DNA from: Durusdinium trenchii | Taxonomy: Eukaryota > Sar > Dinophyceae > Suessiales > Symbiodiniaceae | Reading direction: 5' to 3' | Assembly: GCA_963970005.1 (NCBI GenBank) | Contig: CAXAMN010000003.1 | Coordinates: 735,993-799,992, forward strand | DNA: 64,000 nt | In this document: in pieces, positions 1 to 8,663 of the stretch | Numbering within the stretch: position 1 is the first letter of the stretch | How the letters are laid out: the number at the start of each line of letters is the position of its first letter | Notes under the pieces: generated by a model | What the model saw: only the letters and a program-made list of their open reading frames with translations | Databases searched by the model: none | What the model was told of the DNA's origin: nothing | Made by a program: the position numbers and the translations under genes

Positions 1-1146
1 CTGAACCACCAGTCGGACCACCTGGCTCCCATCTTTTGCGACTCCCAGTGTCCTTCTCCTGGACGGCCTTACCTGAACAGAGAGAGTGTGGGTGTCGCTG
101 CACGAATTGTGTGGGACTGCCTACCAAAAAGATGTTTTCATAGTCCAGGGCCTAGTTCTCAGGCTCACTTGATCATGACATGCTATTGAACAAAAGTTTG
201 CCTCCCCCCAAAAAAAGGAACTCACTCACTCTAGCTAAAGCCTACAAAACCAAGTCCCTTCAGAATTCTCCCACCCCGTCTCGGCACGTCCGTTGAGCTG
301 ACCCGGCCCGGTCAACCCGGCGCCTTTCAACCAGGGCCGCACGGTCGGTCCCCGGAGTCTCCGGGGTTTCGAAGCTGGGCCCAAACGGCCGGCCGACGGC
401 CGGATGGTCGGAGCAGTAGCACCAGAATGGCTATCCCCAAAACAAGGTAGGACGAAACACTAGAGGCTATCCCATAGGTATCACTTGACCTCTCTTGGTA
501 TGTCAGTCATCTGTTCTGGGACATCTCCAAAAGCTCAACCGGAGCCTTTTGCACAGTAGACTTGATTAGAGAAATTGGACACTGATCACTGAATGCGCTG
601 CTGTGTTCTTTTCCTTCCCTCCACGACCCGTCTTTTGATCAGCAGGGGAAGCAGGGAAATGCCGAGTGAGCGTCCAGCAGCGGGCGACTTTGCGATGCTT
701 GGGGTCCGTTCTGCGAAATGAATTCTCCAACCAACAAAGGCATCTGATCCCACAGCGGCAGGGTCCCATCCTAAAGCTACAATGCGCGCTGAAGCAGAGG
801 ACAGATTCGTCCCATGAAACAGCGGTGGCGGAGCCCAAGGGCACTATGTTCATCAATTGGAACTGCAGAATCCCGTCCAATGCCCTTCGTAGCCGTCATA
901 ATTCAGTGGCATCCCCACTACACAATCCTAGTTCCTTGCTATGCCAGTTTTCCAGGATGTCAATCTAAACACGGGTTCAATCACCAACACGGGTTCTAAA
1001 CACGGATTCTATGCGTTCCAAGAGCTCAAGGAATGGCCATTCAAGACCCTTGCAGGTACAGACTTTGCTGTACGCACGCCTCTTCGAAAACACTCCCAAA
1101 TGCCTTGGAGGGGCCGCGGAACTCGCGTCGTTCCTGGGAGCGTCGC
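1..1146. other. No recognised gene
   Basis: I see no gene I can support here. The stretch holds only short open frames on both strands with no recognisable protein. Positions about 280-400 are strongly GC-rich and could be exon-like, but no splice sites or protein pattern stood out. Confidence 0.4.
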
Positions 1147-3520
1147 TCATTCCTCCACCTCGGACTCCTCCTCGAAGTCCTCATCGAACTCCTCATCCCC
1201 ATAGGAGCCGCTGCTCTGGCCGCACCGAGGCAGGCGGTTCGGACCGTCGCGACGACCGGACCGGGGTTCGGAGCGGTGGGTCACCGACCGGACCAAGCCG
1301 ATTCACACGGTCCACACAAAAGGAGAGGGAACTGTTCTTGACACCTCTGGCCACCCCACTGACCTGTCACTCCAGAGAAAAGACTCAAGCCGCGCGTGGC
1401 GAGGAATGACGAGGAATGAGACTATCGCAACGACGCTCGTGTCCACTGATGTACACAGCATAACCTCAGCAAGAATAGAGAGAATCCATCCATGGAACGC
1501 AAATGAGAGGAACCAATCATTCCCTAACAAAAAAGCAACAAAGTCGAAGCTTCCTGCTCACATTGACCCTGGAAGTCCAAAGCTACACCTTGAGTTCCCT
1601 TTCCAGGTCACCTAAACACCAATGGTCTTTGTAGGCATTGAACATGCACTCCAGCTTGTAAACGGATGTTTGATCACCTGCAAAAAAGAAACAAAGCTTG
1701 GCAGCTCTTTTCCTGATCTTTTCCCCTCCACCTGCCCACGTACCTCCCACTCTCGCCCCCACCGCCCCCATCGGCGGCCTTGGCCGGCGAGGCCGCACCC
1801 CTCCGCTGCGGCGAGGCCGGCGCATGGGGCGAGGGCGCCGAGCTCTGGGGGGGCGCCTCGGGCGGGGGCGCCTGGGGCGAGCTCCGCCTGGCAGGAAAGA
1901 GTTGGGGGGATCCCGAGAACCTTTTTAGGCTGGGCCGAGGCTGGGCCCTCTTTTTGCAACATGTTGCTGAAAGGTAGAGAGAGGGAGAGGGAGAGGGAGA
2001 GGGAGACGGAGGGAGAGGGAGAGACAAAGACAGAGACACAAACGAACACAAATGATATGCCTCTTCTTCCCTGCCATCCGAATGACCATATTGAATCCTC
2101 AAGGCCCAGCCAACTCTGCGCCTCGACTGCGGAGAGCTTTGTGGAGACTCTTCCGGCGGCGCCTCCGGCGGCGCGGGCGGCGCCTCCGGAAGCTCCGGAA
2201 GCTCCGCATGTACCGCCTGGAGGCCGTTGGGGGCGAAGGCGTTGGTCTCAGGTCGTCTCGGATCTCCAATGCATCCCCTCATTCAATGACTGAGAAAGGA
2301 TGTTGTTGAATTTGTTGAATCTGTTTCTTCCAATCATTCCCCTTCATCCACGTTGAACCACAACTGAGATTCCTCAACTCGAAGCCTGCGCCACCGGTGC
2401 ACTGGTCGCTTCCGCTTTCGCCGCCACCGGCGCTGCCGGAGTCGGTGCGGCCGCCGGTGCGACCGGCGTGGTCGGCATCGCTCCGGCCTGTGAGGACCAG
2501 GAGAGATGGAGAGTGCATGACCCAGAGCTGCGGGTGGGGTGCAGCACTGGGTTTGCTGTCAGCATGAAGACAAAGCATCCATCGAAGGTAGGCCGAAGCA
2601 GGGTTGGGCCCAAAGGAACTGCCAAGCAAGAACGAAGGCTCTGTGTGATGGCCTTCTGTGGCACAACGACCTTCAAGGACGATTTGAGAATAGCTCTTTA
2701 AGAACATGTCTGTTTCTTAAAACGGACCCGAAAGATTCAACCTCACACCCCACTCAAGCAATCCCTCAAGCAATCCACTCCCCGAGCAGCAAATGAGCTA
2801 GCCATTGAACCTTCTCCGTCTCCACCCAGCGAGGCCCTTCGTCTCGGCCGGTCTCCACCGCCTGCGTCTCCGTCTGCAAAGCGTCCAGGAGCCGCCAGGC
2901 CCAGCCCTTCTCTGCCTCGCCCAGCCGCGGTGGCTTTGAGCGTCAAGCCATGTGGGTTCACCGATCAACTGAGTGCAGTAACAGTGGACCTTCAAATGCA
3001 AACTACAAAGTATCCTCTTGATCAAGCCGAAGCCCCCATACAAAAGCTTGTTCGAAAGCCAACATGCACCGCCCCACCCCGAACTAGTCACCATCATCCC
3101 GACCCAATCCCCCTGTGCCCAGCCTGCTCCGGCTGGAAACCTTTCAGGGTGTCTTTGGAGAACAAACGGCAGGGGTGAACAAAGCCGAGTGCCAAAAATA
3201 CAGAAGTTGGCGATGAATAAGAGTACCACCACCCGGCAGCAGCTGTTCGGAATACCAAAGACCAAAGTCATAAGCGTCAGTGACTAGTACCCACCACCTA
3301 GCAGCCCAATGAACAAAGTCAGACACTACTAAACCGATTCCGACCCAATAGTATTTTTTCCTTTGGAGTCCCCTCCTGGTCTCTCCTCCAAGACCGACCC
3401 GTTTTCACAGCTTGTTCCAGCTAGCTTCCGCTCCGGCCTGGCTGGAACAGCCGCGCGTCCACGCGACAATCGGGAAGCGTCTTCTTCACAGCTTCCCCTG
3501 GGAGGAAGGGTTGGCCAACC
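1147..3520 (-). CDS. Probable multi-exon host gene, Pro/Ala/Gly-rich product, acidic C-terminus
   Basis: Function not recognised. GC-rich islands with biased third codon positions alternate with lower-GC sequence, all best read on the minus strand: about 3400-3520, 2800-2940, 2396-2487, 2110-2260, 1744-1887 and 1147-1290. The 2396-2487 island follows a pyrimidine-rich tract ending CACAG and encodes an Ala/Pro-rich stretch (PTTPVAPAAAPTPAAPVAAK); its downstream edge reads CAG|GC, a GC donor of the kind reported in dinoflagellates. The 2110-2260 island is also Pro/Glu-rich. The last island ends in an acidic tail (SYGDEEFDEDFEEESEVEE) and a TGA at 1149-1147, a convincing terminal exon. Start, exon phases and completeness are not established, and the islands could belong to more than one gene. 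Low-complexity proteins of this type are often nuclear or scaffold proteins, but that is inference. Confidence 0.35.
1744..1887 (-). CDS. Internal exon with consensus splice sites
   Basis: This is a 144-bp open block bounded by a pyrimidine-rich acceptor ending TTTCCTGCCAG and a donor GTACGT. One frame encodes a Pro/Ser/Ala-rich peptide (SPQAPPPEAPPQSSAPSPH) followed by a Gly run, similar in style to the neighbouring upstream island. Length divisible by three would allow it to be skipped without a frame change. It is the best-defined exon of the 1.1-3.5 kb gene. Confidence 0.45.
1975..2041. repeat. Purine-rich (GAGAGG)n microsatellite
   Basis: The top strand is an almost unbroken run of G and A with GAGAGG/GGAGAG units. 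It lies between two exon-like islands. The long open frames crossing it on both strands come from its low complexity. Confidence 0.85.
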
Positions 3521-3885
3521 CATCTGCAGAAGAACGTGGAACAAAAAGCTCCAACAAAGCGAACCAAAGAACGGGATGAAGAAAGCTGCATCCATCAGCC
3601 CCATTCTAACAAATTCCACTGTAGGTTCCACTGGTTTTTGACCCAAGCACGTGGGCTCCGCCCCCCCAAAAAATTGTAAAATGGGGGTTCTGGGGAGTTC
3701 TTGTTCATCAACCACCTCGTTGATTTTTTTGCCTCGCTAGAATTTGTGTTGAGGCTTTGTCGTTATTCTCTATGGGGGTTCTGGGGAAAATTTGGTGCTA
3801 AAAATCACTCTGTTCGGTGATATTCAACGAGGTGGATATTTGTTTAGGTTGTTGTGTTCTATTTTTGCGGTTGTGGTTTAAAGGA
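3521..3885. repeat. Gene-free boundary region with direct and inverted repeats
   Basis: A 16-bp direct repeat (ATGGGGGTTCTGGGGA) occurs at 3681-3696 and 3772-3787. A 12-bp inverted repeat (CCACCTCGTTGA and its complement) occurs at 3712-3723 and 3824-3835. Base composition changes here from GC-rich host DNA to the AT-rich Polinton-like block, so this may contain the eroded left end of that element. I could not find a matching terminal inverted repeat on the right. Confidence 0.5.
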
Positions 3886-3924
3886 TTAGTTCATAATATG
3901 ATTAATTAAGATATTATGAATTAA
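3886..3924 (-). terminator. Hairpin after the 3931-4413 gene
   Basis: Arms of 14 nt (3886-3899 and 3911-3924) are complementary with one mismatch around an 11-nt AT loop. It sits 6 bp past the stop codon. Two more hairpins of this kind lie at gene ends in the same element, so a transcript-end role is plausible, as known for palindromes at 3' ends in some large DNA viruses. Confidence 0.5.
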
Positions 3925-3930
3925 TTGTAT

Positions 3931-4413
3931 TTATGCTTTCCACTTTCCTATTCCATCCCACCAGTGTTCGATTATCCTGACTTGAGTTGTGATAGGTTTA
4001 TCTGTATCGTTCAGTTTATCGATCGCTAATGCTAAAAGAGTTTGGCTTATTGCCATAGCATCCCATCCTCCATCACTGTTGAGTTCTTTACCACATTCAA
4101 TGATGACCTTTTTGTCCGTTTGGTTTTCATACATTCTTTTTACAATGTCAAAGTCCGCAAATGAAAAGATTATCATACCGTTTATTCCTTGGTCTGCCTT
4201 CAACCTATCAACCACTTTGAACCAGAACTCATTACCACCCTCATCATCAGGAGAAGGCATAGGATTACATTTTACAAAGTCTCTAATCTCTTCATCTTCT
4301 TTTTCTATCTGTTCTCTCTCCCAGTCTTCACCCTCACTGTCACTACCAACTTCAATATACAACCCTACATTTTCTGATACTTCACTCATATCATAGACTT
4401 TAGCACTTGTCAT
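3931..4413 (-). CDS. Acidic Polinton-like protein of unknown function
   Basis: 160 residues, intact, ATG start at 4413. The N-terminal half is strongly acidic (SDSEGEDWEREQIEKEDEE at about 24-42). The second half is globular in appearance with a hydrophobic strand (GMIIFSFADFDIVKRMYEN) and ends with a Trp-rich tail (EHWWDGIGKWKA). I do not recognise a family. It is the leftmost surviving gene of the AT-rich element. It follows a remnant gene on the same strand with a promoter-like spacer between, and is followed by a hairpin. It is one of only two Polinton genes here with no visible frameshift or internal stop. Confidence 0.7.
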   Translation of the reverse strand: MTSAKVYDMSEVSENVGLYIEVGSDSEGEDWEREQIEKEDEEIRDFVKCNPMPSPDDEGGNEFWFKVVDRLKADQGINGMIIFSFADFDIVKRMYENQTDKKVIIECGKELNSDGGWDAMAISQTLLALAIDKLNDTDKPITTQVRIIEHWWDGIGKWKA

Positions 4414-4449
4414 TCTTCTCTTATTATATATAGGTATTTGTTCTTTAAG
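4414..4449 (-). promoter_or_regulatory. Promoter-like element, CTTAAAGAA plus TATATA box
   Basis: Read on the minus strand it has CTTAAAGAA, about 8 nt, then CTATATATAATAAGAGA, directly upstream of the ATG at 4413. Almost the same arrangement precedes the gene starting at 12728, and CTTAAAGAAA alone precedes 13236. The conserved spacing within one element supports a regulatory signal. Confidence 0.5.
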
Positions 4450-4570
4450 TCTTTATCACTTTCTGTAGGTGCTCTTCTATTTCTGTTTCGTTGATGTAGT
4501 GCTCATAGTATCCGAAGAGTTCTTTGAAGTATTCACGCAAAAAGATTTCCGAAATATGTTTGACTATATA
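4445..4570 (-). pseudogene. C-terminal remnant of a Polinton gene cut by the DIRS insertion
   Basis: On the minus strand 41 codons are open from the DIRS edge at 4570 to a TAA at 4447-4445. They encode a charged, helical-looking tail (FLREYFKELFGYYEHYINE, then EIEEHLQK). The rest of the gene should lie beyond the other side of the insertion, but the bases at 12189-12239 do not continue this frame cleanly, so the N-terminal part is lost or rearranged. Confidence 0.45.
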
Positions 4571-4634
4571 TCAACTCAACCTCCACTCGGTGATCCATTA
4601 GCAAACTTAGCTCATCTGGAATGCAAAGCCACCC
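4571..4634 (-). repeat. Split direct repeat B2 (3' end)
   Basis: Matches B1 (4706-4803) at both ends but lacks about 35 bp present in the middle of B1. Its outer edge at 4571 marks the 3' end of the DIRS-like element. Confidence 0.85.
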
Positions 4635-4661
4635 AGAGATAAGGGCGGGCCTCCCGGGTGG

Positions 4662-4705
4662 GAAGCTTGAGAAGACGAGTTGCGGCGTTCGTGGATATTC
4701 GATCA
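4662..4705 (-). repeat. Split direct repeat A2 (internal)
   Basis: 44 bp identical to A1 at 12145-12188. It lies directly against B1, which gives the B-A junction expected in the circular intermediate of tyrosine-recombinase retrotransposons. A 27-bp GC-rich spacer (4635-4661) separates it from B2. Confidence 0.9.
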
Positions 4706-4803
4706 TCAACTCAACTTCCACTCGGTGATCCATTTTCCACCCGCTCATGCGGTTGTACACACACAGAGAGCAAACTTAGCTCATCTGGAATGCAAAGCCA
4801 CCC
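4706..4803 (-). repeat. Split direct repeat B1
   Basis: 98 bp. It shares with B2 the outer block around ACTCGGTGATCCATT and the inner block GCAAACTTAGCTCATCTGGA, and has an extra segment with a short CA run and an ATGCGG motif. Confidence 0.85.
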
Positions 4804-4829
4804 GTTCTTCCCATTCAACCCCAGCTCGT

Positions 4830-7800
4830 TCAAGCGTCTTTCTTCTGGGTGGCGCCAAACAAAAAGTGCCATACATCTCTTGGGATCCTAGCTGATTCAA
4901 AAGCCTTTGCCTGTTCCAAAAAGTAAGAGAAGCACTGGGCTCGGTCAAGGATGTTGTCTCTCACGTCCTTGTCCAACACTGACAGGAAGGAGGTAGAGGT
5001 GACTTCTTGAATGTAAATGCTCATTACTCTGTAGCTTGCCCAGCGCCCGCGGCGCATCACCAAGTCTCCACTTTCAGTCAGTTGTAATATGTGCGTTGCT
5101 CCGCCTGGGCGGAGCGATCCCAAGTCAAGCGCTCTCATCCCTCTGTAAGTACTTGTTGGAAGTCGTTGGGCTTGTAGTAGGCTCTTGAATCTAGACCTGA
5201 GCGTTTGAGCGCTCATGTCCCAAAGAGGTTCGGAGGGCGCTAACTTCTGGAAGGCGAGCTCTGCCAGCTGCACCAAGTCTGGAATGTCGAGCTTGGCACA
5301 CTGGTGCCTCGCGGTTGTGTGCCTTGTTTTCGGCTCCTTTATGGAAAGGAGTGCAAAGGGCACACTTCCTGCCAGATCCGACGGCAGCTGCAGGTCTTGG
5401 CGTCGGGCTTGTAGGAGTTCACCTGCCCGTAGTAAACCTCCCCATGTTAGGGCTAGGCAGCCTGCCAGACGCACCCAACCCCAGATCAAGCAGACTGAGA
5501 TGCAACTCATCAGAACCTGGGGAGACATAGCTGTATGGTGTGTAGATGGTTCGGATTTGACCCAGCTATAGGCCAGGTCCCAGGCCCCTTGAAGGGCCCT
5601 TCTCAGCTGTGGCTTCCAGGATGCTATTGCATTTATGGTCTCCGAGAAGTGGTTGAGTGGCCTGCCGGCCCGATACAGCTCACGGCCGTACGCTGTCAAC
5701 AAGATGTTGATTTCTTCAACTGTCTGATAGGTATTGTAAAAAAGGTCACCAGGTTCCAACCCCCTTGTCAGCAGCCAGGCTCTGAAGGCCTCCAGAAGTT
5801 CCTCTCGGTGCTTGGCGGTGATCTGCAGTACAGGTCGTCCTGAAGCTAAAGGTAACTTCTGGGCTCTGTGCTCAGCTCTCGCTCTATCTCCAGAGTTTCG
5901 TGGTTTCAGTGGCATTCCCATGGCGTATCGCGGCCCCCCCAAAATGGCTCCTGAAATCCACAAGAGAGGCGCGTCTCGCTTGCCCTGAAACAAACAGAGG
6001 AGTAGGAGCAGAGAGATGAAGAGGAGTGGAGAAGGACCTTCTCCAGGGAAACCCAAGGTTCTATCAAATTCCAGCCGACAATTATGCAGAACCGTGTGCC
6101 GAGAAGCAGGATCGAAAGTGCCTGGCCCCTCCCCTGGGTATCCAAGGGTCTGATCAAAACCTTTCTCGAAGTGTGTTTGAAGCGACGGTCTGAAATCCAA
6201 GGCACAGGGCGATCGAAAGCGGCTCCGATCCTTTAAGAAAACAAGGCCGGGACCTAGCAAGCTGAGCATCAGGCGGACCCAATTTGCGCTCCAACGTCTA
6301 AGGCCGGCGCAAGTTGAGAGCTGTGCAAGTTCGCCCTCCGAAAAACTAAACAAGTCACAGCCTTGAATGGGGCTTCTCAGAGCGGCTCCTCTGGTTGGGT
6401 CGTCTGATGGGTTTAGTCTGGTGGGACAAAAAGGTAAACAGATCTGCACGCCCGCTGCTAGGCACAAGGCATTTACCTTAGCAATGACAGGCATCAGACC
6501 TTTCGAGGAAGTGCGTCCCTTAGAGACTGCGCACCTCACAACATTGGAGTCGACCAAAATGGCTGCCCTCTGAGGTCCCCACTTCAAAATCAAATGCTCA
6601 ACTACCTTAAGGACTGAGACAGCTTCTTGGATATTAATGTGGACCGGGCGACGAAAAGGCCAGGACCTGAGGGTAGACCAGGGTGCTTCCAGAGCAACCT
6701 GGTTCACTAAAGCATTCTCAAGCCCTGCCGTCTGGACTTGATCCCACTCGAGATCTGCGCTGGCCCTGGCATTGATGGCCTCTGAAAGGACAGTGGCCAG
6801 GGCGTCGGCCAGCCCATCAGTATACATGGCACTAGCCTTCGTGAGTTTTCCTTCGATCACTACATGCCTGCCTTTGCAGACGCATCTCTGACGGATACGG
6901 TCGAGGGGAGCCCAAACGCTGAGGAAAGCAAAAGGTTTTAAGTGAGGGGATCCAAAACGGCACGAATCGGTTCGACAAAAGTCCACGCACCTTTTGGCCC
7001 TAAGAGTCTTATAAGGTGGGAGAAACTTCATCTTAGATGAATACGTAGTTTCAAGCCACCCTGGGACCCCGTGTCTCCATCCCAACTCAAGGCACTGCAA
7101 ACCACGAAGGGCAAGCGCGGTGCCTGTATGGGTTTGTGGATGGCTAGGATCGAAGCCATATGGTCTTTCTTTTGACCTCAATTGCGGCCGTCGCATGATG
7201 CAAAAAGTAGTACACGGTGGTTCGCAGGCAAAACTTTTTATGGCATGACTCTGAATCAGATGGCTTAACCATGACATCAGATAATGGCTAGTCATATCAT
7301 ATTCGGGGCTGTGACTCAAGTCAATGGGGGGCCCTACTGACCAGCCTTTTGCTTCCATGGAATGGGCGACCTTTGCGGCTCCTGCGAAAAGTTCTATAAA
7401 GTCAAACCGATAGGCCAAGGGCCTTCTGATCGAGGTCGGCTTTACCTCTTCCTTCCCTTCGAACTCTTCCGAGCCTCCGAGCTTAAAGATCTCCGCTTCA
7501 ACCGGGGACATCATGCGTGTGTATGCACCCTTTGACTTACAGGCTTTCCAAAGCACTCTCGAGACTGCACGCGGCACAGTGGCTGCGCAAAACGCTCCCA
7601 CATTACTTGAGGCATCACTACAGAAAACCTGAGTGCTGAACTCTGCACTAAGTTCGGCGCACATGAGTGGGACTAGTACCGAGGCCAGAACTAACTCGTT
7701 TGCGGTGGTCCTGGGCAAGCGGATGATCTTCGGATGGTTTGGGTCAATAGAGGCACTGTCGACCAAGCTGAAAACTTTGTGGAAGAGCCCCATAACAGGC

Positions 7801-8663
7801 CTCCTATACATGGCTGCAGAGATCCACCCTCCTACCAGGCAAACATGCAACGCATCGGTGGTGTGTGTGAGTGTGGCAAGTTGCAAACTAATCACTGATA
7901 ACGCAATCCGTTTTTCGATCGGGGCGGACAGGGTGACCAACCCCTGATCCCTAGCGGTTGAGGATGAGTTCACGACCGCACCTACGATTTTCGCTTTATC
8001 ACTTAGGATGTCCTTCTCCGGGCTCCCCAACAGCTCGGCCTGCCTATAGGCAGCCCGTGCTGCGCCTATCTTCTGGCTGGCTTTTGAGGCCTGCAACGGA
8101 GTGCCTACTTGCTCCAGGCTCATAGCAAAGTAGTCGTCTATGCACAGTCCTTCACAGTTCTCCAGGTCAAAAAGAGGCTTACAACTCTGCAGCTGACAAC
8201 TCTCCTCTAGAAGGCCATGAGATTGTAAAAGTGCTGTATGAGCGCTGGTGGCTATATCAACCCCTGCATGATCCCCTTGTAGCACAGATCTGAAGGCCAC
8301 AAAAAGTTGCTGAGGCTTCCTCTGCGCGGCTCTCAGGCCTTTCATCCCCAGGCGGTCTCCGTGAAGGCTTCGTTGGTAGCGCCCTTTTGCCTGGCGCAAG
8401 ATGTAATCTGAATAGGCCTTGAGGTTCTTTACATCTTCGATCTCAACCGCAGGGCCTACCGTGTTCGAAAAAGCGCGACTTCTAGAGACATGGAACTGGT
8501 GATAAAAATCTTTGCGATCAGTGACCCCCTGTGCAATGTAGTGGGTCTTGGGGTTGCAATACCAGTCTGACAAGTCAGGCCCAGAGGGGAGAAAAGTGCT
8601 CGGACCTCGCACACGGCTCTCGCAGCTATTTCTAGACCTCCGGTCTCCGATCTGTCTGTCCAT
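4830..8663 (-). CDS. DIRS polyprotein: RT, RNase H with nested methyltransferase, tyrosine recombinase
   Basis: 1277 residues, ATG at 8663, overlapping the gag-like ORF by 32 bp in a +1 frame. Reverse transcriptase motifs: DRKDFYHQF (about 49-57), QGDHAGVDIATSAH (129-142) and the catalytic LCIDDYF (173-179). RNase H begins with CSDASSNVGAF (348-358). A methyltransferase-like domain follows (FIELFAGAAKVAHS from 422, CEPPCTTFC at 480-488). The rest of RNase H then resumes with HINIQE (674-679), LVDSNVV (703-709) and NPSDDPTRG (751-759). A C-terminal tyrosine recombinase (about 930-1230) has the first Arg in LLRAGELL, a second in SLRPGGA where the usual HxxR His is Gly, and a late WASYRVMSIY. 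It should copy RNA to DNA and integrate the circular product. A pyrimidine tract ending TTTCAG near 5985-6035 encodes an odd Leu-rich stretch (879-892) and may be an unspliced intron. The intact frame suggests a fairly recent insertion. Confidence 0.88.
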   Translation of the reverse strand: MDRQIGDRRSRNSCESRVRGPSTFLPSGPDLSDWYCNPKTHYIAQGVTDRKDFYHQFHVSRSRAFSNTVGPAVEIEDVKNLKAYSDYILRQAKGRYQRSLHGDRLGMKGLRAAQRKPQQLFVAFRSVLQGDHAGVDIATSAHTALLQSHGLLEESCQLQSCKPLFDLENCEGLCIDDYFAMSLEQVGTPLQASKASQKIGAARAAYRQAELLGSPEKDILSDKAKIVGAVVNSSSTARDQGLVTLSAPIEKRIALSVISLQLATLTHTTDALHVCLVGGWISAAMYRRPVMGLFHKVFSLVDSASIDPNHPKIIRLPRTTANELVLASVLVPLMCAELSAEFSTQVFCSDASSNVGAFCAATVPRAVSRVLWKACKSKGAYTRMMSPVEAEIFKLGGSEEFEGKEEVKPTSIRRPLAYRFDFIELFAGAAKVAHSMEAKGWSVGPPIDLSHSPEYDMTSHYLMSWLSHLIQSHAIKSFACEPPCTTFCIMRRPQLRSKERPYGFDPSHPQTHTGTALALRGLQCLELGWRHGVPGWLETTYSSKMKFLPPYKTLRAKRCVDFCRTDSCRFGSPHLKPFAFLSVWAPLDRIRQRCVCKGRHVVIEGKLTKASAMYTDGLADALATVLSEAINARASADLEWDQVQTAGLENALVNQVALEAPWSTLRSWPFRRPVHINIQEAVSVLKVVEHLILKWGPQRAAILVDSNVVRCAVSKGRTSSKGLMPVIAKVNALCLAAGVQICLPFCPTRLNPSDDPTRGAALRSPIQGCDLFSFSEGELAQLSTCAGLRRWSANWVRLMLSLLGPGLVFLKDRSRFRSPCALDFRPSLQTHFEKGFDQTLGYPGEGPGTFDPASRHTVLHNCRLEFDRTLGFPGEGPSPLLFISLLLLLCLFQGKRDAPLLWISGAILGGPRYAMGMPLKPRNSGDRARAEHRAQKLPLASGRPVLQITAKHREELLEAFRAWLLTRGLEPGDLFYNTYQTVEEINILLTAYGRELYRAGRPLNHFSETINAIASWKPQLRRALQGAWDLAYSWVKSEPSTHHTAMSPQVLMSCISVCLIWGWVRLAGCLALTWGGLLRAGELLQARRQDLQLPSDLAGSVPFALLSIKEPKTRHTTARHQCAKLDIPDLVQLAELAFQKLAPSEPLWDMSAQTLRSRFKSLLQAQRLPTSTYRGMRALDLGSLRPGGATHILQLTESGDLVMRRGRWASYRVMSIYIQEVTSTSFLSVLDKDVRDNILDRAQCFSYFLEQAKAFESARIPRDVWHFLFGATQKKDA

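Noticed and set aside
1612..2293. Long open frames of 145-223 codons on both strands
   Set aside because: They run through a purine microsatellite and GC-rich exon islands; only the minus-strand exon blocks have splice sites.
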